Assembly: GCA_029864805.1 (NCBI GenBank)
Contig: JAOTSS010000020.1
Location: forward strand, 1-29,641
DNA: 29,641 bases
Reading direction: 5' to 3'
Source: Candidatus Nitrosopumilus sp.
GTDB lineage: Archaea > Thermoproteota > Nitrososphaeria > Nitrososphaerales > Nitrosopumilaceae
The notes under the pieces were generated by a model that searched no databases, was not told where the DNA came from, and saw only the letters and a list, made by a program, of their open reading frames with translations. A program made the translations under genes and the position numbers. Below are positions 14,552 to 21,225 of this stretch, in pieces. Position 1 is the first letter of the stretch. Each line of letters opens with the position of its first letter.

Positions 14552-16084
14552 ATGAAAAGTACACAACTTCTAAGCGTTGTTTTATCACTAATCATGGTAT
14601 TTGGTGTACCTGTAGGTTCTACATTTGCAGAAATGGATAATGATGATTCAAACAAGGAAGATTTTGACGATGACAGAAATGAAAACAATGACGATGAAAG
14701 AGACAATGATGAAACAAGAGACGATGATGATGACCGTGACAAACATGATGATCTTGAAGACAGACTAGAAGATTTTTGCAAGATGACTGCTGATGAGAAG
14801 GACGCATTATTTGCTGACCATCCAAGAGTTGCACAATTTGAAGACAGATTGACAGATTATTGTGAACTATCTGACGATGAACGAGATGATGCAATTGAGG
14901 ACTTTATTGAAGAATACTTCCCTGAAACAAGAGACTATGATCTTGATGACATGCTAGACAGATACTGTGAGATGACTGATGAGCAAAAACAAGATTTCCT
15001 CTCAATGCATGACAAACCTGATGATCATATTGCTAAAGTCAATGCGTATTGTGAACTAGATGAAGATGAGCGTGATGCGTACATTGAGCAGCATGAGGAT
15101 GAATTTAGAAAACAACATGGCAAAGACATGCAAGGCAAGCTAGAACGATACTGTGAAATGTCTGACTCAGGCAAGAGAGAATTTTTGTCTGAACATGACA
15201 AAACTGCTGATCATGCAGAGAAAATGAACACGTATTGTGAACTAGACAAAGACGGTCGAATAAACTTCATTGAAGAGCACAGAGATGAATACATGTCTCA
15301 TATGAAAGACAAGATGTCTGACTACAAAACAAAACACATGATGTTAGTCGATGAAATGAAAGACAAGCAAAAACAAGCCCGTGACCACAACGACTATTCA
15401 AAATACTGCAAAATGTCTGAAGGCCAGCGTGTCATGGAAATTGACGATCCAGAGAAATTAGAAAGAATCTCTAATTGGTGTGAGATGAGTTCTGAAGAAA
15501 GGAAAAATTTCAACAAGGAACATCATGACGCTGCAATGGATTTCAAAGAAGAACATCTTAATGCTGTAGAAACGATAAAAGAAAAACGTGAACTCTCTCC
15601 GCGTCTAAAAGAGATGATCATGGACAAGTATGACATCACAGACGAGAGAATGGATGAAATCAAGATGAAATACAAGGACAAACACGGTGACCTGACTGAC
15701 AAGAAAAAGTCTGAACTCAAAATAAAGTTCAAAGACCACCTGTCTTCGATCAAAGTTAAAATGTCTGATGAGCACAAGTCTGCAATTCATGACAGAGTAG
15801 CAGAGATGAAGGCATTCAAGGCAGAGCTTCGTGAAAAGGCATCTGACCTTACTGATGACGAAAAACAACAACTTAGAGAAGAGTTCATCCAAAAGGCAAA
15901 AGATATGCAATTAGCATGGATTTCACCCCGTACACAAATTACTGCAGGCATTGATGCTGCAGAAGTTGAGTGTCGTGAAGGATTCAGTCTTGTAATGAAA
16001 GCATCAAACGGAGTGCCAATGTGTCTCAAAGCAGACACTGCTCTTAAGATGATAGATAGAGGACTAGTAGTTCCTTCTAACTAA
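14552..16084 (+). CDS. Secreted acidic protein with alternating cysteine helical repeats
   Basis: 510 aa; leaderless ATG 14552. Signal peptide 1-26 (...VFGVPVGSTFA). Residues 28-72 are an Asp/Asn/Glu/Arg low-complexity stretch. From 72 to about 325 there are eight repeat units with one Cys each: C76, C104, C139, C167, C201, C229, C286, C310. Five successive spacings are 28, 35, 28, 34, 28, so two alternating unit types (YCEM...FL..HD and YCEL..DER...I..H) form a ~63-residue super-repeat. A Lys/Glu/Met-rich coiled-coil region (330-450) follows, then a C-terminal domain with C474 and C491 and AALKMIDRGLVVP-like ending (TALKMIDRGLVVP). I have seen that ending in other secreted proteins of this phylum. 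Ca2+ or metal binding by the acidic segment is plausible but only inference. Confidence 0.75.
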   Translation: MKSTQLLSVVLSLIMVFGVPVGSTFAEMDNDDSNKEDFDDDRNENNDDERDNDETRDDDDDRDKHDDLEDRLEDFCKMTADEKDALFADHPRVAQFEDRLTDYCELSDDERDDAIEDFIEEYFPETRDYDLDDMLDRYCEMTDEQKQDFLSMHDKPDDHIAKVNAYCELDEDERDAYIEQHEDEFRKQHGKDMQGKLERYCEMSDSGKREFLSEHDKTADHAEKMNTYCELDKDGRINFIEEHRDEYMSHMKDKMSDYKTKHMMLVDEMKDKQKQARDHNDYSKYCKMSEGQRVMEIDDPEKLERISNWCEMSSEERKNFNKEHHDAAMDFKEEHLNAVETIKEKRELSPRLKEMIMDKYDITDERMDEIKMKYKDKHGDLTDKKKSELKIKFKDHLSSIKVKMSDEHKSAIHDRVAEMKAFKAELREKASDLTDDEKQQLREEFIQKAKDMQLAWISPRTQITAGIDAAEVECREGFSLVMKASNGVPMCLKADTALKMIDRGLVVPSN

Positions 16085-16110
16085 TTTTTCTTTTTTATTA
16101 TTTTTACGTA
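16085..16110 (+). terminator. T-rich terminator after the acidic repeat gene
   Basis: Immediately after the TAA comes ttttTcttttttattattttta, typical of archaeal oligo-T termination; no strong hairpin is needed. Confidence 0.45.
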
Positions 16111-16179
16111 TTTTTGAGATAGGAACATCTTGTTCAGGTAAACCATGCATTATCTGGTTCAAATTTGATTGGGAGCACA

Positions 16180-16224
16180 ACGTGTGTGGGGATATAGTTA
16201 AGGCGATGATTTTAACACCCACGT
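16180..16224. other. Nested inverted repeats, possible RNA hairpin
   Basis: gtggg (16186-16190) pairs with cccac (16218-16222), and inside it gttaa (16197-16201) pairs with ttaac (16212-16216). Alternative outer pairing acgtg/cacgt is also possible. It lies in the 276-bp gap before the zinc microprotein gene; function unknown. Confidence 0.25.
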
Positions 16225-16329
16225 GGAATAAAAAATTGTGTTTAGATAAAATAATAATTATTTTAATTATAGTTTTAATGTTTAGAATAATTAGAAACAG
16301 CTAATTAGGCAAATCTAATTTTCGTATTA

Positions 16330-16340
16330 TTTTTAAATCA
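16330..16340 (+). promoter_or_regulatory. TATA box of zinc microprotein gene
   Basis: atttttaaatc, centred 26 nt before ATG 16361: leaderless spacing. Confidence 0.5.
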
Positions 16341-16360
16341 CTTTATACATACTATGTTTC

Positions 16361-16543
16361 ATGGAAAATAAACCCTGTAAAATTTGCAACTTTGACCTTG
16401 AAGTAGAAAAGAGATGTAAATTCTGTAACGAGCCAACAAGATTGTTCTGTCATACTTGTGGGATAATGGCAGAAAAAAGAATACATCCCGCATGCATGGT
16501 AATAGATGTAAATACGATGTTGGTACAATCTCATTCCCACTAG
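16361..16543 (+). CDS. 60-aa double zinc-knuckle protein
   Basis: ATG 16361, leaderless. Ligands: C6-x2-C9, C19-x2-C22, C30-x2-C33 and H42-x2-C45 (CKIC, CKFC, CHTC, HPAC), enough for two zinc ions. The order resembles AN1 or HIT-type cross-brace fingers, but I do not assign it to either. It is the first of a run of Cys-rich microproteins reading rightwards to the Hsp20 locus. Cytoplasmic; partner unknown. Confidence 0.75.
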   Translation: MENKPCKICNFDLEVEKRCKFCNEPTRLFCHTCGIMAEKRIHPACMVIDVNTMLVQSHSH

Positions 16544-16583
16544 AATTATTTTTTTTAAGGGAGGGTGTTTTACAGTATATTAT

Positions 16584-16730
16584 ATGATGTCTACACCACC
16601 TAAATCAAAAGAAGGAGACGAGATATGTCCAATATGCAACAAGGCAAAAAGCAAACACATACCAGAAGAGATGCTTGCATATTCTCGCAAGATAGAAGAA
16701 TCCCAAAAAAACATCAATGAGAAATCATAA
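16584..16730 (+). CDS. 48-aa microprotein with one CxxC
   Basis: ATG 16584 (or the next codon, also ATG) to TAA 16730. C15-x2-C18 (CPICNKAKSKH) with H25 nearby gives three ligands, so zinc binding would need a dimer or another residue. The second half is a charged helix. A TTTTTTTTAAGGG box lies about 28 nt upstream. No family recognised. Confidence 0.65.
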   Translation: MMSTPPKSKEGDEICPICNKAKSKHIPEEMLAYSRKIEESQKNINEKS

Positions 16731-16780
16731 TAATTTAGTGGCATATCCCGTTTCATCACGATTTGTCTATTCTTGAAAAA

Positions 16781-16796
16781 AGACTAAAGATAGTCT
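16781..16796. promoter_or_regulatory. Perfect inverted repeat upstream of a zinc microprotein
   Basis: agacta-aaga-tagtct has 6-bp perfect arms, 63 bp before ATG 16859 and 50 bp after the previous stop. It could be an operator, or a hairpin in the transcript. Confidence 0.4.
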
Positions 16797-16858
16797 CTAT
16801 GATGAATAACACTGATTTAGTATTGCCAGTAAACATGTACAAAAAGATAATGTAAAAC

Positions 16859-17035
16859 ATGTATGGAAAATGTAATGAATGTGGAAAAAATATGTGGACT
16901 GATGAGATCACCCCCTGCTCAGACAAGTATTTTTTTGTAGAGATTAAAGACAGTAAATCCATCAGTGGAATACCTGTAGAAACATGGGATGATGAAAAAA
17001 CTCTCCTTGGGTTTTACAAAATTTGTGGATCATGA
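16859..17035 (+). CDS. 58-aa four-cysteine protein
   Basis: ATG 16859, with an in-frame TAA two codons upstream, to TGA 17035. C5-x2-C8 (CNECG), C20 and C56 give a possible zinc site that would tie the N- and C-termini together. The central part (KYFFVEIKDSKSISGIPVE) looks like beta strands. It is shorter than common ORF cut-offs. It lies between the previous microprotein and Hsp20, in the same direction. No family recognised. Confidence 0.65.
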   Translation: MYGKCNECGKNMWTDEITPCSDKYFFVEIKDSKSISGIPVETWDDEKTLLGFYKICGS

Positions 17036-17115
17036 TTTTGAATCTTTTGTTTATATCTCATTTCACATATTTGTAACAATTTATCAGTTATATGCGAAAA
17101 AATTATATTATGTCA

Positions 17116-17125
17116 TGTATATTAC
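17116..17125 (+). promoter_or_regulatory. TATA box of hsp20
   Basis: tgtatattac, centred about 26 nt before ATG 17146. The Hsp20 start is therefore leaderless, unlike the SD-led genes that follow it. Confidence 0.5.
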
Positions 17126-17145
17126 ATTAATTCGGTGAATAATGA

Positions 17146-17655
17146 ATGTGGTTTGATGAACCTTTCGAAGAATTTCGAAGAATGTCTGACCGCTTTTTTA
17201 ACACGGATGACATCTTTGGAAACAACTGGTCTGGAGACAGACAGCAAACTGTAGGTCCATACTATTATGGATATACAATGACAGTCGGACCTGATGGAAA
17301 ACCCGTTGTAAAGGAATATGGTAATGTAAGACCAACTAGCAGCATCAATAGTAATGCGTTGACCTCTGGAACCAAGGAGCCATATGTAGATGAGGTACTT
17401 GATGAGGAAAACAGGATTCTGAAGCTCGTAGCTGAGATGCCAGGAGTTGAAAAATCTGACATTCAGGTTTCAATACAAGACAAATCAGTCTCCATCAAAA
17501 CAGGTAACGCAAACAGAAAGTATGAAGCGCATGTACCACTAAAGTACAATGTGGACGAGAATTCCACCAAGGCACAATACAAAAATGGAATACTAGAGTT
17601 GACATTCAAACTTGCCGAAGAAAAGCCAAAAGGCAAGCTTGTCTCAGTGGAATAA
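17146..17655 (+). CDS. hsp20: Small heat-shock protein, Hsp20/alpha-crystallin family
   Basis: 169 aa. The N-terminal arm (1-75) is rich in Phe, Tyr and Gly (WFDEPFEEFRRMSDRFF, GPYYYGYTMTVGPDGKPVVK), as in archaeal sHSPs. The alpha-crystallin domain spans about 78-165: LKLVAEMPGVEKSDIQVSI, KYEAHVPLKY and the hallmark YKNGILELTFKL. The C-terminus GKLVSVE contains a weak I/V-x-I/V-like tail. It would form oligomers that hold unfolding proteins. It is the first gene of a run with two further consensus-SD ORFs downstream, the nearest 17 bp after its stop. Confidence 0.93.
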   Translation: MWFDEPFEEFRRMSDRFFNTDDIFGNNWSGDRQQTVGPYYYGYTMTVGPDGKPVVKEYGNVRPTSSINSNALTSGTKEPYVDEVLDEENRILKLVAEMPGVEKSDIQVSIQDKSVSIKTGNANRKYEAHVPLKYNVDENSTKAQYKNGILELTFKLAEEKPKGKLVSVE

Positions 17656-17659
17656 TCTT

Positions 17660-17665
17660 GAGGTG
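17660..17665 (+). promoter_or_regulatory. Consensus Shine-Dalgarno (GAGGTG)
   Basis: GAGGTG lies 7 nt before ATG 17673. It matches the archaeal anti-SD fully, which is notable in a window dominated by leaderless starts and marks the downstream gene as internal to an hsp20 operon. Confidence 0.65.
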
Positions 17666-17672
17666 AAAAAAG

Positions 17673-17798
17673 ATGAGAGAACAACAATCATCTGTCTCAA
17701 AGATAAAGGAATCTGTCAGATCCTCCCTTGAGAAAATATCCTCATTTCCAGAGGATACAATAAGTAAGTGGAGGATAGGTAGAAGAAACTTTCCATGA
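17673..17798 (+). CDS. 41-aa basic microprotein downstream of hsp20
   Basis: ATG 17673 to TGA 17798: MREQQSSVSKIKESVRSSLE then KISSFPEDTISKWRIGRRNFP. One amphipathic helix and a basic C-terminus; no Cys. The GAGGTG site and 17-bp spacing from the hsp20 stop make translation likely. The reading frame stays open after its TGA into the zinc gene at 17844, so a read-through product is formally possible. Confidence 0.65.
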   Translation: MREQQSSVSKIKESVRSSLEKISSFPEDTISKWRIGRRNFP

Positions 17799-17809
17799 GG
17801 TGATATAAC

Positions 17810-17854
17810 GTGCAAAAACAAAATAGACAAGAAAAACGGATGGATGGCAGATAG
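17810..17854 (+). CDS. 14-aa micro-ORF with strong SD overlapping the next gene
   Basis: GAGGTG (17797-17802, overlapping the previous stop) is followed 7 nt later by GTG 17810 and 14 codons (VQKQNRQEKRMDGR). Its TAG overlaps the ATG 17844 of the zinc gene in another frame. It may be a coupling leader, or the broken 5' end of the zinc gene after a one-base frameshift. Confidence 0.4.
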   Translation: MQKQNRQEKRMDGR

Positions 17855-18074
17855 GCAAATGTTACACAATATAAGTTCCAGCATAAATCAAAGAACAGCG
17901 ATTCAACCTGCAAGGAGAGGAAGAGTCATCTTTCCTTCCTTTTCTTTCATCAAGAGAAAATTGTACGGTATGTGTCACCAGTGTTTTAGCAGCAACGTAG
18001 AAATTATTTTGAATGAAGACGATGGCACTACAGTATGTAATGATTGTTTGAAGAAAAAGGAATACCATGTGTGA
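17844..18074 (+). CDS. Zinc-ribbon small protein (76 aa)
   Basis: From ATG 17844 to TGA 18074. The C-terminal 35 residues hold C-x2-C (CHQC) and C-x2-C (CNDC) separated by an acidic hairpin (SSNVEIILNEDDGTT), a zinc ribbon. The N-terminal ~42 residues are basic and polar. An internal ATG at about 17970 would give the ribbon alone. No SD precedes ATG 17844; translation may depend on the micro-ORF ending at 17854. Cytoplasmic adaptor or nucleic-acid-binding roles are possible, none shown. Confidence 0.6.
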   Translation: MADRQMLHNISSSINQRTAIQPARRGRVIFPSFSFIKRKLYGMCHQCFSSNVEIILNEDDGTTVCNDCLKKKEYHV

Positions 18075-18079
18075 TTGAT

Positions 18080-18286
18080 ATGAGTCAGGAAATCACAGCA
18101 TTAACAAATCAAGTACAAAGGAGAATTGTTTATGGATTTTTTAGCGAAAAAGAACAAAGAATGATTCCATTTATTATGATTCACAACCAATCCCGTCCTT
18201 GTAAGCATCAAGTCTGGTGGACTGGATGGAATACAAGCTTGGATATAATACATCACAATTATTTTTTATCTGTTCAGGAGTTTTAA
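18080..18286 (+). CDS. Doubtful 68-aa ORF after the zinc gene
   Basis: ATG 18080 (MSQEITALTNQVQRRIVYGF then FSEKEQRMIPF) to TAA 18286. The first ~35 residues look helical and protein-like; the second half is rich in Trp, His and Asn and resembles random translation. Another frame over 18195-18250 (VLVSIKSGGLDGIQAWI) looks better there, hinting at a decayed gene. Convergent with the thermonuclease homologue. Confidence 0.3.
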   Translation: MSQEITALTNQVQRRIVYGFFSEKEQRMIPFIMIHNQSRPCKHQVWWTGWNTSLDIIHHNYFLSVQEF

Positions 18287-18293
18287 CTGGAAT

Positions 18294-18848
18294 CTATGAT
18301 TCCGAAACAGAATTTACACATCCATGCTTTTGGGCCCATGATTCCTTTCCAAACTCGCTTGAATCGCAAAATCTGTCCTGCAAATATCCCAAATTAGCAT
18401 CTAGCAGCTCTGAATTAAGATTAACACCATTACATGTTACCACACCAACCATTCTGCCATAACTCCCAAGAATCTGCTCATCATCCTCATCTACTAAAAC
18501 TTTAGATCCTACAGGACAAATTGTTTCTATGAAGTCCCTGGACTCCTTGCCCTCAAGCGTCTTTAGTTCAGGAGACGTAGACAGTGCAAATCTGACTGAT
18601 TGATCATCGACTATGATTGTGTCTCCCTCTACAATTCTGGTAACCGTGCCAACAAAACACTGCGCATCACCATAGCAATCCGACGATGACTGTAAGTTTC
18701 CTTGGATAGGCTGTGACTCTATATCCCCAGAAGTCTCCCTCTCCAATTCCTCAAAATCAAATGACGAGTGACCCCCGCCGCCTATTGCGACCATTAAAAG
18801 CACTACTGGCACACCTACACCTAACCCAATAATGAAATCTTTTCTCAT
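18294..18848 (-). CDS. Membrane-anchored thermonuclease (SNase) homologue
   Basis: 184 aa from ATG 18848; a TTG 21 nt upstream is a weaker alternative. The N-terminal TM helix (about 5-24, IIGLGVGVPVVLLMVAIGGGG) is followed by an acidic linker and an SNase fold (65-177): GTVTRIVEGDTIIVDDQSVRF. Equivalents of the SNase catalytic Arg-Glu-Arg are R86, E94 (STSPEL in place of the usual IDTPE) and R132 (GRMVGVV). D76 is kept. Six cysteines (C58, C64, C111, C139, C161, C177) fit disulfides outside the cell. Likely an outward-facing nuclease, with a modified Ca-binding loop. Confidence 0.8.
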   Translation of the reverse strand: MRKDFIIGLGVGVPVVLLMVAIGGGGHSSFDFEELERETSGDIESQPIQGNLQSSSDCYGDAQCFVGTVTRIVEGDTIIVDDQSVRFALSTSPELKTLEGKESRDFIETICPVGSKVLVDEDDEQILGSYGRMVGVVTCNGVNLNSELLDANLGYLQDRFCDSSEFGKESWAQKHGCVNSVSES

Positions 18849-18937
18849 GTTTCTAAAATAGTTCTCCAAACCTGGACATATTAGAATATGGTTTTTTAAA
18901 AAAATCTATCTCGTTCCAAACTAGTCTTACTCTGCTG

Positions 18938-19921
18938 TTATCTGTATTCATCTCCACAGTCACCAATTGCCTCAAACAAATCATTTGATTTTGCAGTAAC
19001 TGAATTAATCAATGAAATGTCTTCTTTATCCAATTTCACATCAAAAACTTTGGCATTGTCATTTCTGTGGTTAACAATTCCAAGTCTTGCACCAACAATT
19101 ACTCCTGCAACCTGAGGTTTATCCAATACAAATCGAGTAGCAACATTTGCAATACTGCATTGATGTTTTTTTGCAATTTTCTCCATACTATACAGTAGTT
19201 CTTGAAATAATTCCCATCCTCCCCAAACATCGATCATGTTCTTATATTTTTGCAGACTGGAAGTTGTAAGTTCTCCTCTATGTGGTTCATCTAAACCTAA
19301 ATACTTTTCAGAAAAAAATCCTCCTAACAATGTTCCATATGTTAGAATCTTTATTCTGTTTTTTACAAAAAATGGAATCATGAGTTTTTCTGGTCTTTGA
19401 TCTAAAATAGAAAACTGAACCTGGTTTGATACTATTTGAAATCCGTTTTCTATCATTATTCTGATTCGTTCAGTATCAAAGTTTGTCAATCCTAAATGTC
19501 TAATTTTTTGCTCGCTTTGCAATTTTGACAAATGGTGTAGTGCATCAAGATAGCTAGAATCATTATAATCCCACCAGTGAAACTGGAGAAGATCAATGCA
19601 ATCAGTATTCATTTTTTTTAGTGACTGTTCAATATAGTATGTAACAATACTGTTACTAATTGGACCCGGATTTGGAACAAATTTAGTTAGTGCTTGTGAT
19701 TGATCTTTGTCAATTTCCTCCCTGAATTCACCAATCAATGATTCTGCAGGACCGTAAATGTCTGCCAAATCCCAAGTTGTAAATCCTGAATTATGATATT
19801 CTATCATGTCTGTAATTGCAGAATTCCTGTCAATCTGACCGTGGCCTCCTGCAACTTGCCACATTCCATTTAGAATTCTACAAATTTCCAAATCTTTTGC
19901 AAGAACTGTTCTTTCGATCAT
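18938..19921 (-). CDS. Aldo-keto reductase family protein
   Basis: 327 aa from ATG 19921, preferred over the GTG directly before it; a TTTTTAAAG box lies about 30 nt upstream. The AKR tetrad is complete: D51, Y56 (DLADIYGPAE), K80 (LTKFVPNPG) and H115 (LLQFHWWDYND). Later motifs HLGLTNFD and VIVGARL bind the nicotinamide and NADP phosphate in this family. The Asn-based GLTNF and the FHWWDY segment resemble the AKR branch of plant pyridoxal-reductase-like proteins rather than aldose reductases. It would reduce an aldehyde or ketone with NADPH; substrate unknown. Monocistronic. Confidence 0.9.
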   Translation of the reverse strand: MIERTVLAKDLEICRILNGMWQVAGGHGQIDRNSAITDMIEYHNSGFTTWDLADIYGPAESLIGEFREEIDKDQSQALTKFVPNPGPISNSIVTYYIEQSLKKMNTDCIDLLQFHWWDYNDSSYLDALHHLSKLQSEQKIRHLGLTNFDTERIRIMIENGFQIVSNQVQFSILDQRPEKLMIPFFVKNRIKILTYGTLLGGFFSEKYLGLDEPHRGELTTSSLQKYKNMIDVWGGWELFQELLYSMEKIAKKHQCSIANVATRFVLDKPQVAGVIVGARLGIVNHRNDNAKVFDVKLDKEDISLINSVTAKSNDLFEAIGDCGDEYR

Positions 19922-19979
19922 CACAAAAGTCCTAGAAAAATCTCTTTAAAAATAACTCGTTTTTATCTAATCCTGTATT

Positions 19980-20174
19980 CTAAGTAGTAATGACACTTAA
20001 TTCACAAACACATTTTTCTCTTTTGCCACATCTGGGACAATTACAATCGCAATTTAGTAATGGAGCATTGCATCCATCACATTTTGTATACTCTGCAAAG
20101 TCATCTCTCAAATCATTTATCAAATGAATTAACCCTGTTATGGAACTTAACTGTAACAAAAAAATTACAAACAC
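19980..20174 (-). CDS. Eight-cysteine small protein (64 aa)
   Basis: GTG 20174 or a later start; the stop is at 19980. C32-x2-C35, C42-C44-C46-x2-C49 and C55-C57 (KCDGCNAPLLNCDC, NCPRCGKREKCVC) form a dense set for two zinc sites. The N-terminal ~25 residues are hydrophobic (FVIFLLQLSSITGLIHLI), either a membrane anchor or untranslated sequence if a TTG near codon 18 is used. No family recognised. Confidence 0.65.
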   Translation of the reverse strand: MFVIFLLQLSSITGLIHLINDLRDDFAEYTKCDGCNAPLLNCDCNCPRCGKREKCVCELSVITT

Positions 20175-20346
20175 TCATTTGACTTTTGATAAATTATCAA
20201 ACACATGTGAATTATTTTCTTAATTATTATACAAATTTAAAATCAAACTCAAGTGATATATTATAAAATGAATTAAGAGATTTTTTCAAAATGTATCCAT
20301 AGTCTTTGAATAATAACTTTAAGTGTGAAGTGAGTTTGCCTTGATT

Positions 20347-21225
20347 ATGGGACAGCTAAACGTTGCTGTAATAATAAAACTTGAACCAGATTTTTCTGAG
20401 GGTAATGTAAGTTACAATCCAGATGGGACATTAAATCGAGCCGAAACAAAAAATACACTGGGTCCCCACAGTGAAATTGCAGCTCATGCAGCTTTTTTTG
20501 CAAAGGTAATGTATGACGCAAAAATTTCGATTGGAACAATGGGTCCACCAATCGCTGATTTGGCATTACAGCAAGCTCAACAAATCTCTGATGCTGAAGA
20601 ACTTCATTTGTATAGTGACAGATTATTTGCAGGAGCTGATACTTTGGGAACTGCAGAAGTTCTAAAAACTGGAATCCATAAGATGAAAGAAAAAATGGAT
20701 ATTGTTTTTTCAGGACACAGAGCATCTGATGGTGAAACTGGACAGACAGGACCGCAAACTGCTTGGAAACTAGGATTTACTTTTCTTGGAAATGTAGTTA
20801 GCTATACTGTAGATGTGGAAACTAGAACAGTCCATGCAAAACGTCTGATCAGCTTACAAGGAACTCCAGATGTACTAGAAGAAATCGAAGCGCCTCTCCC
20901 AGTATTCATATCAATAGATCCAACATACAAATCTAGTTTTAATAAAATATCATACCGACTCGCATTTCATAAATATAGAAAAGAAGCAGCAGAGCGAGCT
21001 GAAAAGTATAAAGATTATTTTACAATGTTCAATGCTCAAGAGTTAGGAGTGGATGAAACATTGGTAGGATTACCTGGTTCTCCAACTATTGTATATAAAG
21101 TTGAAAGGGTCCCCAAGTCTACTGCCACAAGACACGCAGAAATAATCGATGGTTCAGATCCTGAACAGATTAAAAAAGTGGTAACAAAAATGAAAGAAGC
21201 ACTAGCTGCCATGGTGATAAAATAA
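20347..21225 (+). CDS. etfB: Electron transfer flavoprotein, beta subunit
   Basis: 292 aa from ATG 20347 (a TTG two codons upstream is less likely; TTTAAG lies about 26 nt before). EtfB signature: NVAVIIKLEPD at the N-terminus, ETKNTLGPHSEIAAHAA, and the flavin/AMP-binding DGETGQTGPQTAWKLGFTFLG at about 125-145. It is somewhat longer than bacterial EtfB. First gene of etfB-etfA-fixCX: its TAA overlaps the etfA ATG by one base (TAATG). It forms a heterodimer with EtfA to carry electrons from acyl-CoA or other dehydrogenases to the quinone oxidoreductase encoded third. Whether it can bifurcate electrons is not decidable here. Confidence 0.92.
   Translation: MGQLNVAVIIKLEPDFSEGNVSYNPDGTLNRAETKNTLGPHSEIAAHAAFFAKVMYDAKISIGTMGPPIADLALQQAQQISDAEELHLYSDRLFAGADTLGTAEVLKTGIHKMKEKMDIVFSGHRASDGETGQTGPQTAWKLGFTFLGNVVSYTVDVETRTVHAKRLISLQGTPDVLEEIEAPLPVFISIDPTYKSSFNKISYRLAFHKYRKEAAERAEKYKDYFTMFNAQELGVDETLVGLPGSPTIVYKVERVPKSTATRHAEIIDGSDPEQIKKVVTKMKEALAAMVIK

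Noticed and set aside
14524..15910. Several minus-strand ORFs opposite the acidic repeat gene, rich in Ser, Leu and His
   Set aside because: They are complements of Asp/Glu/Lys codon runs in the real gene and show no independent start signals.
16150..16175. B-box-like sequence ggttcaaattt suggesting a tRNA
   Set aside because: No pairing T stem, acceptor stem or anticodon arm could be built around it.
20345..20725. 126-codon minus-strand ORF opposite etfB
   Set aside because: Shadow of etfB, which has clear family motifs and a coupled operon structure.
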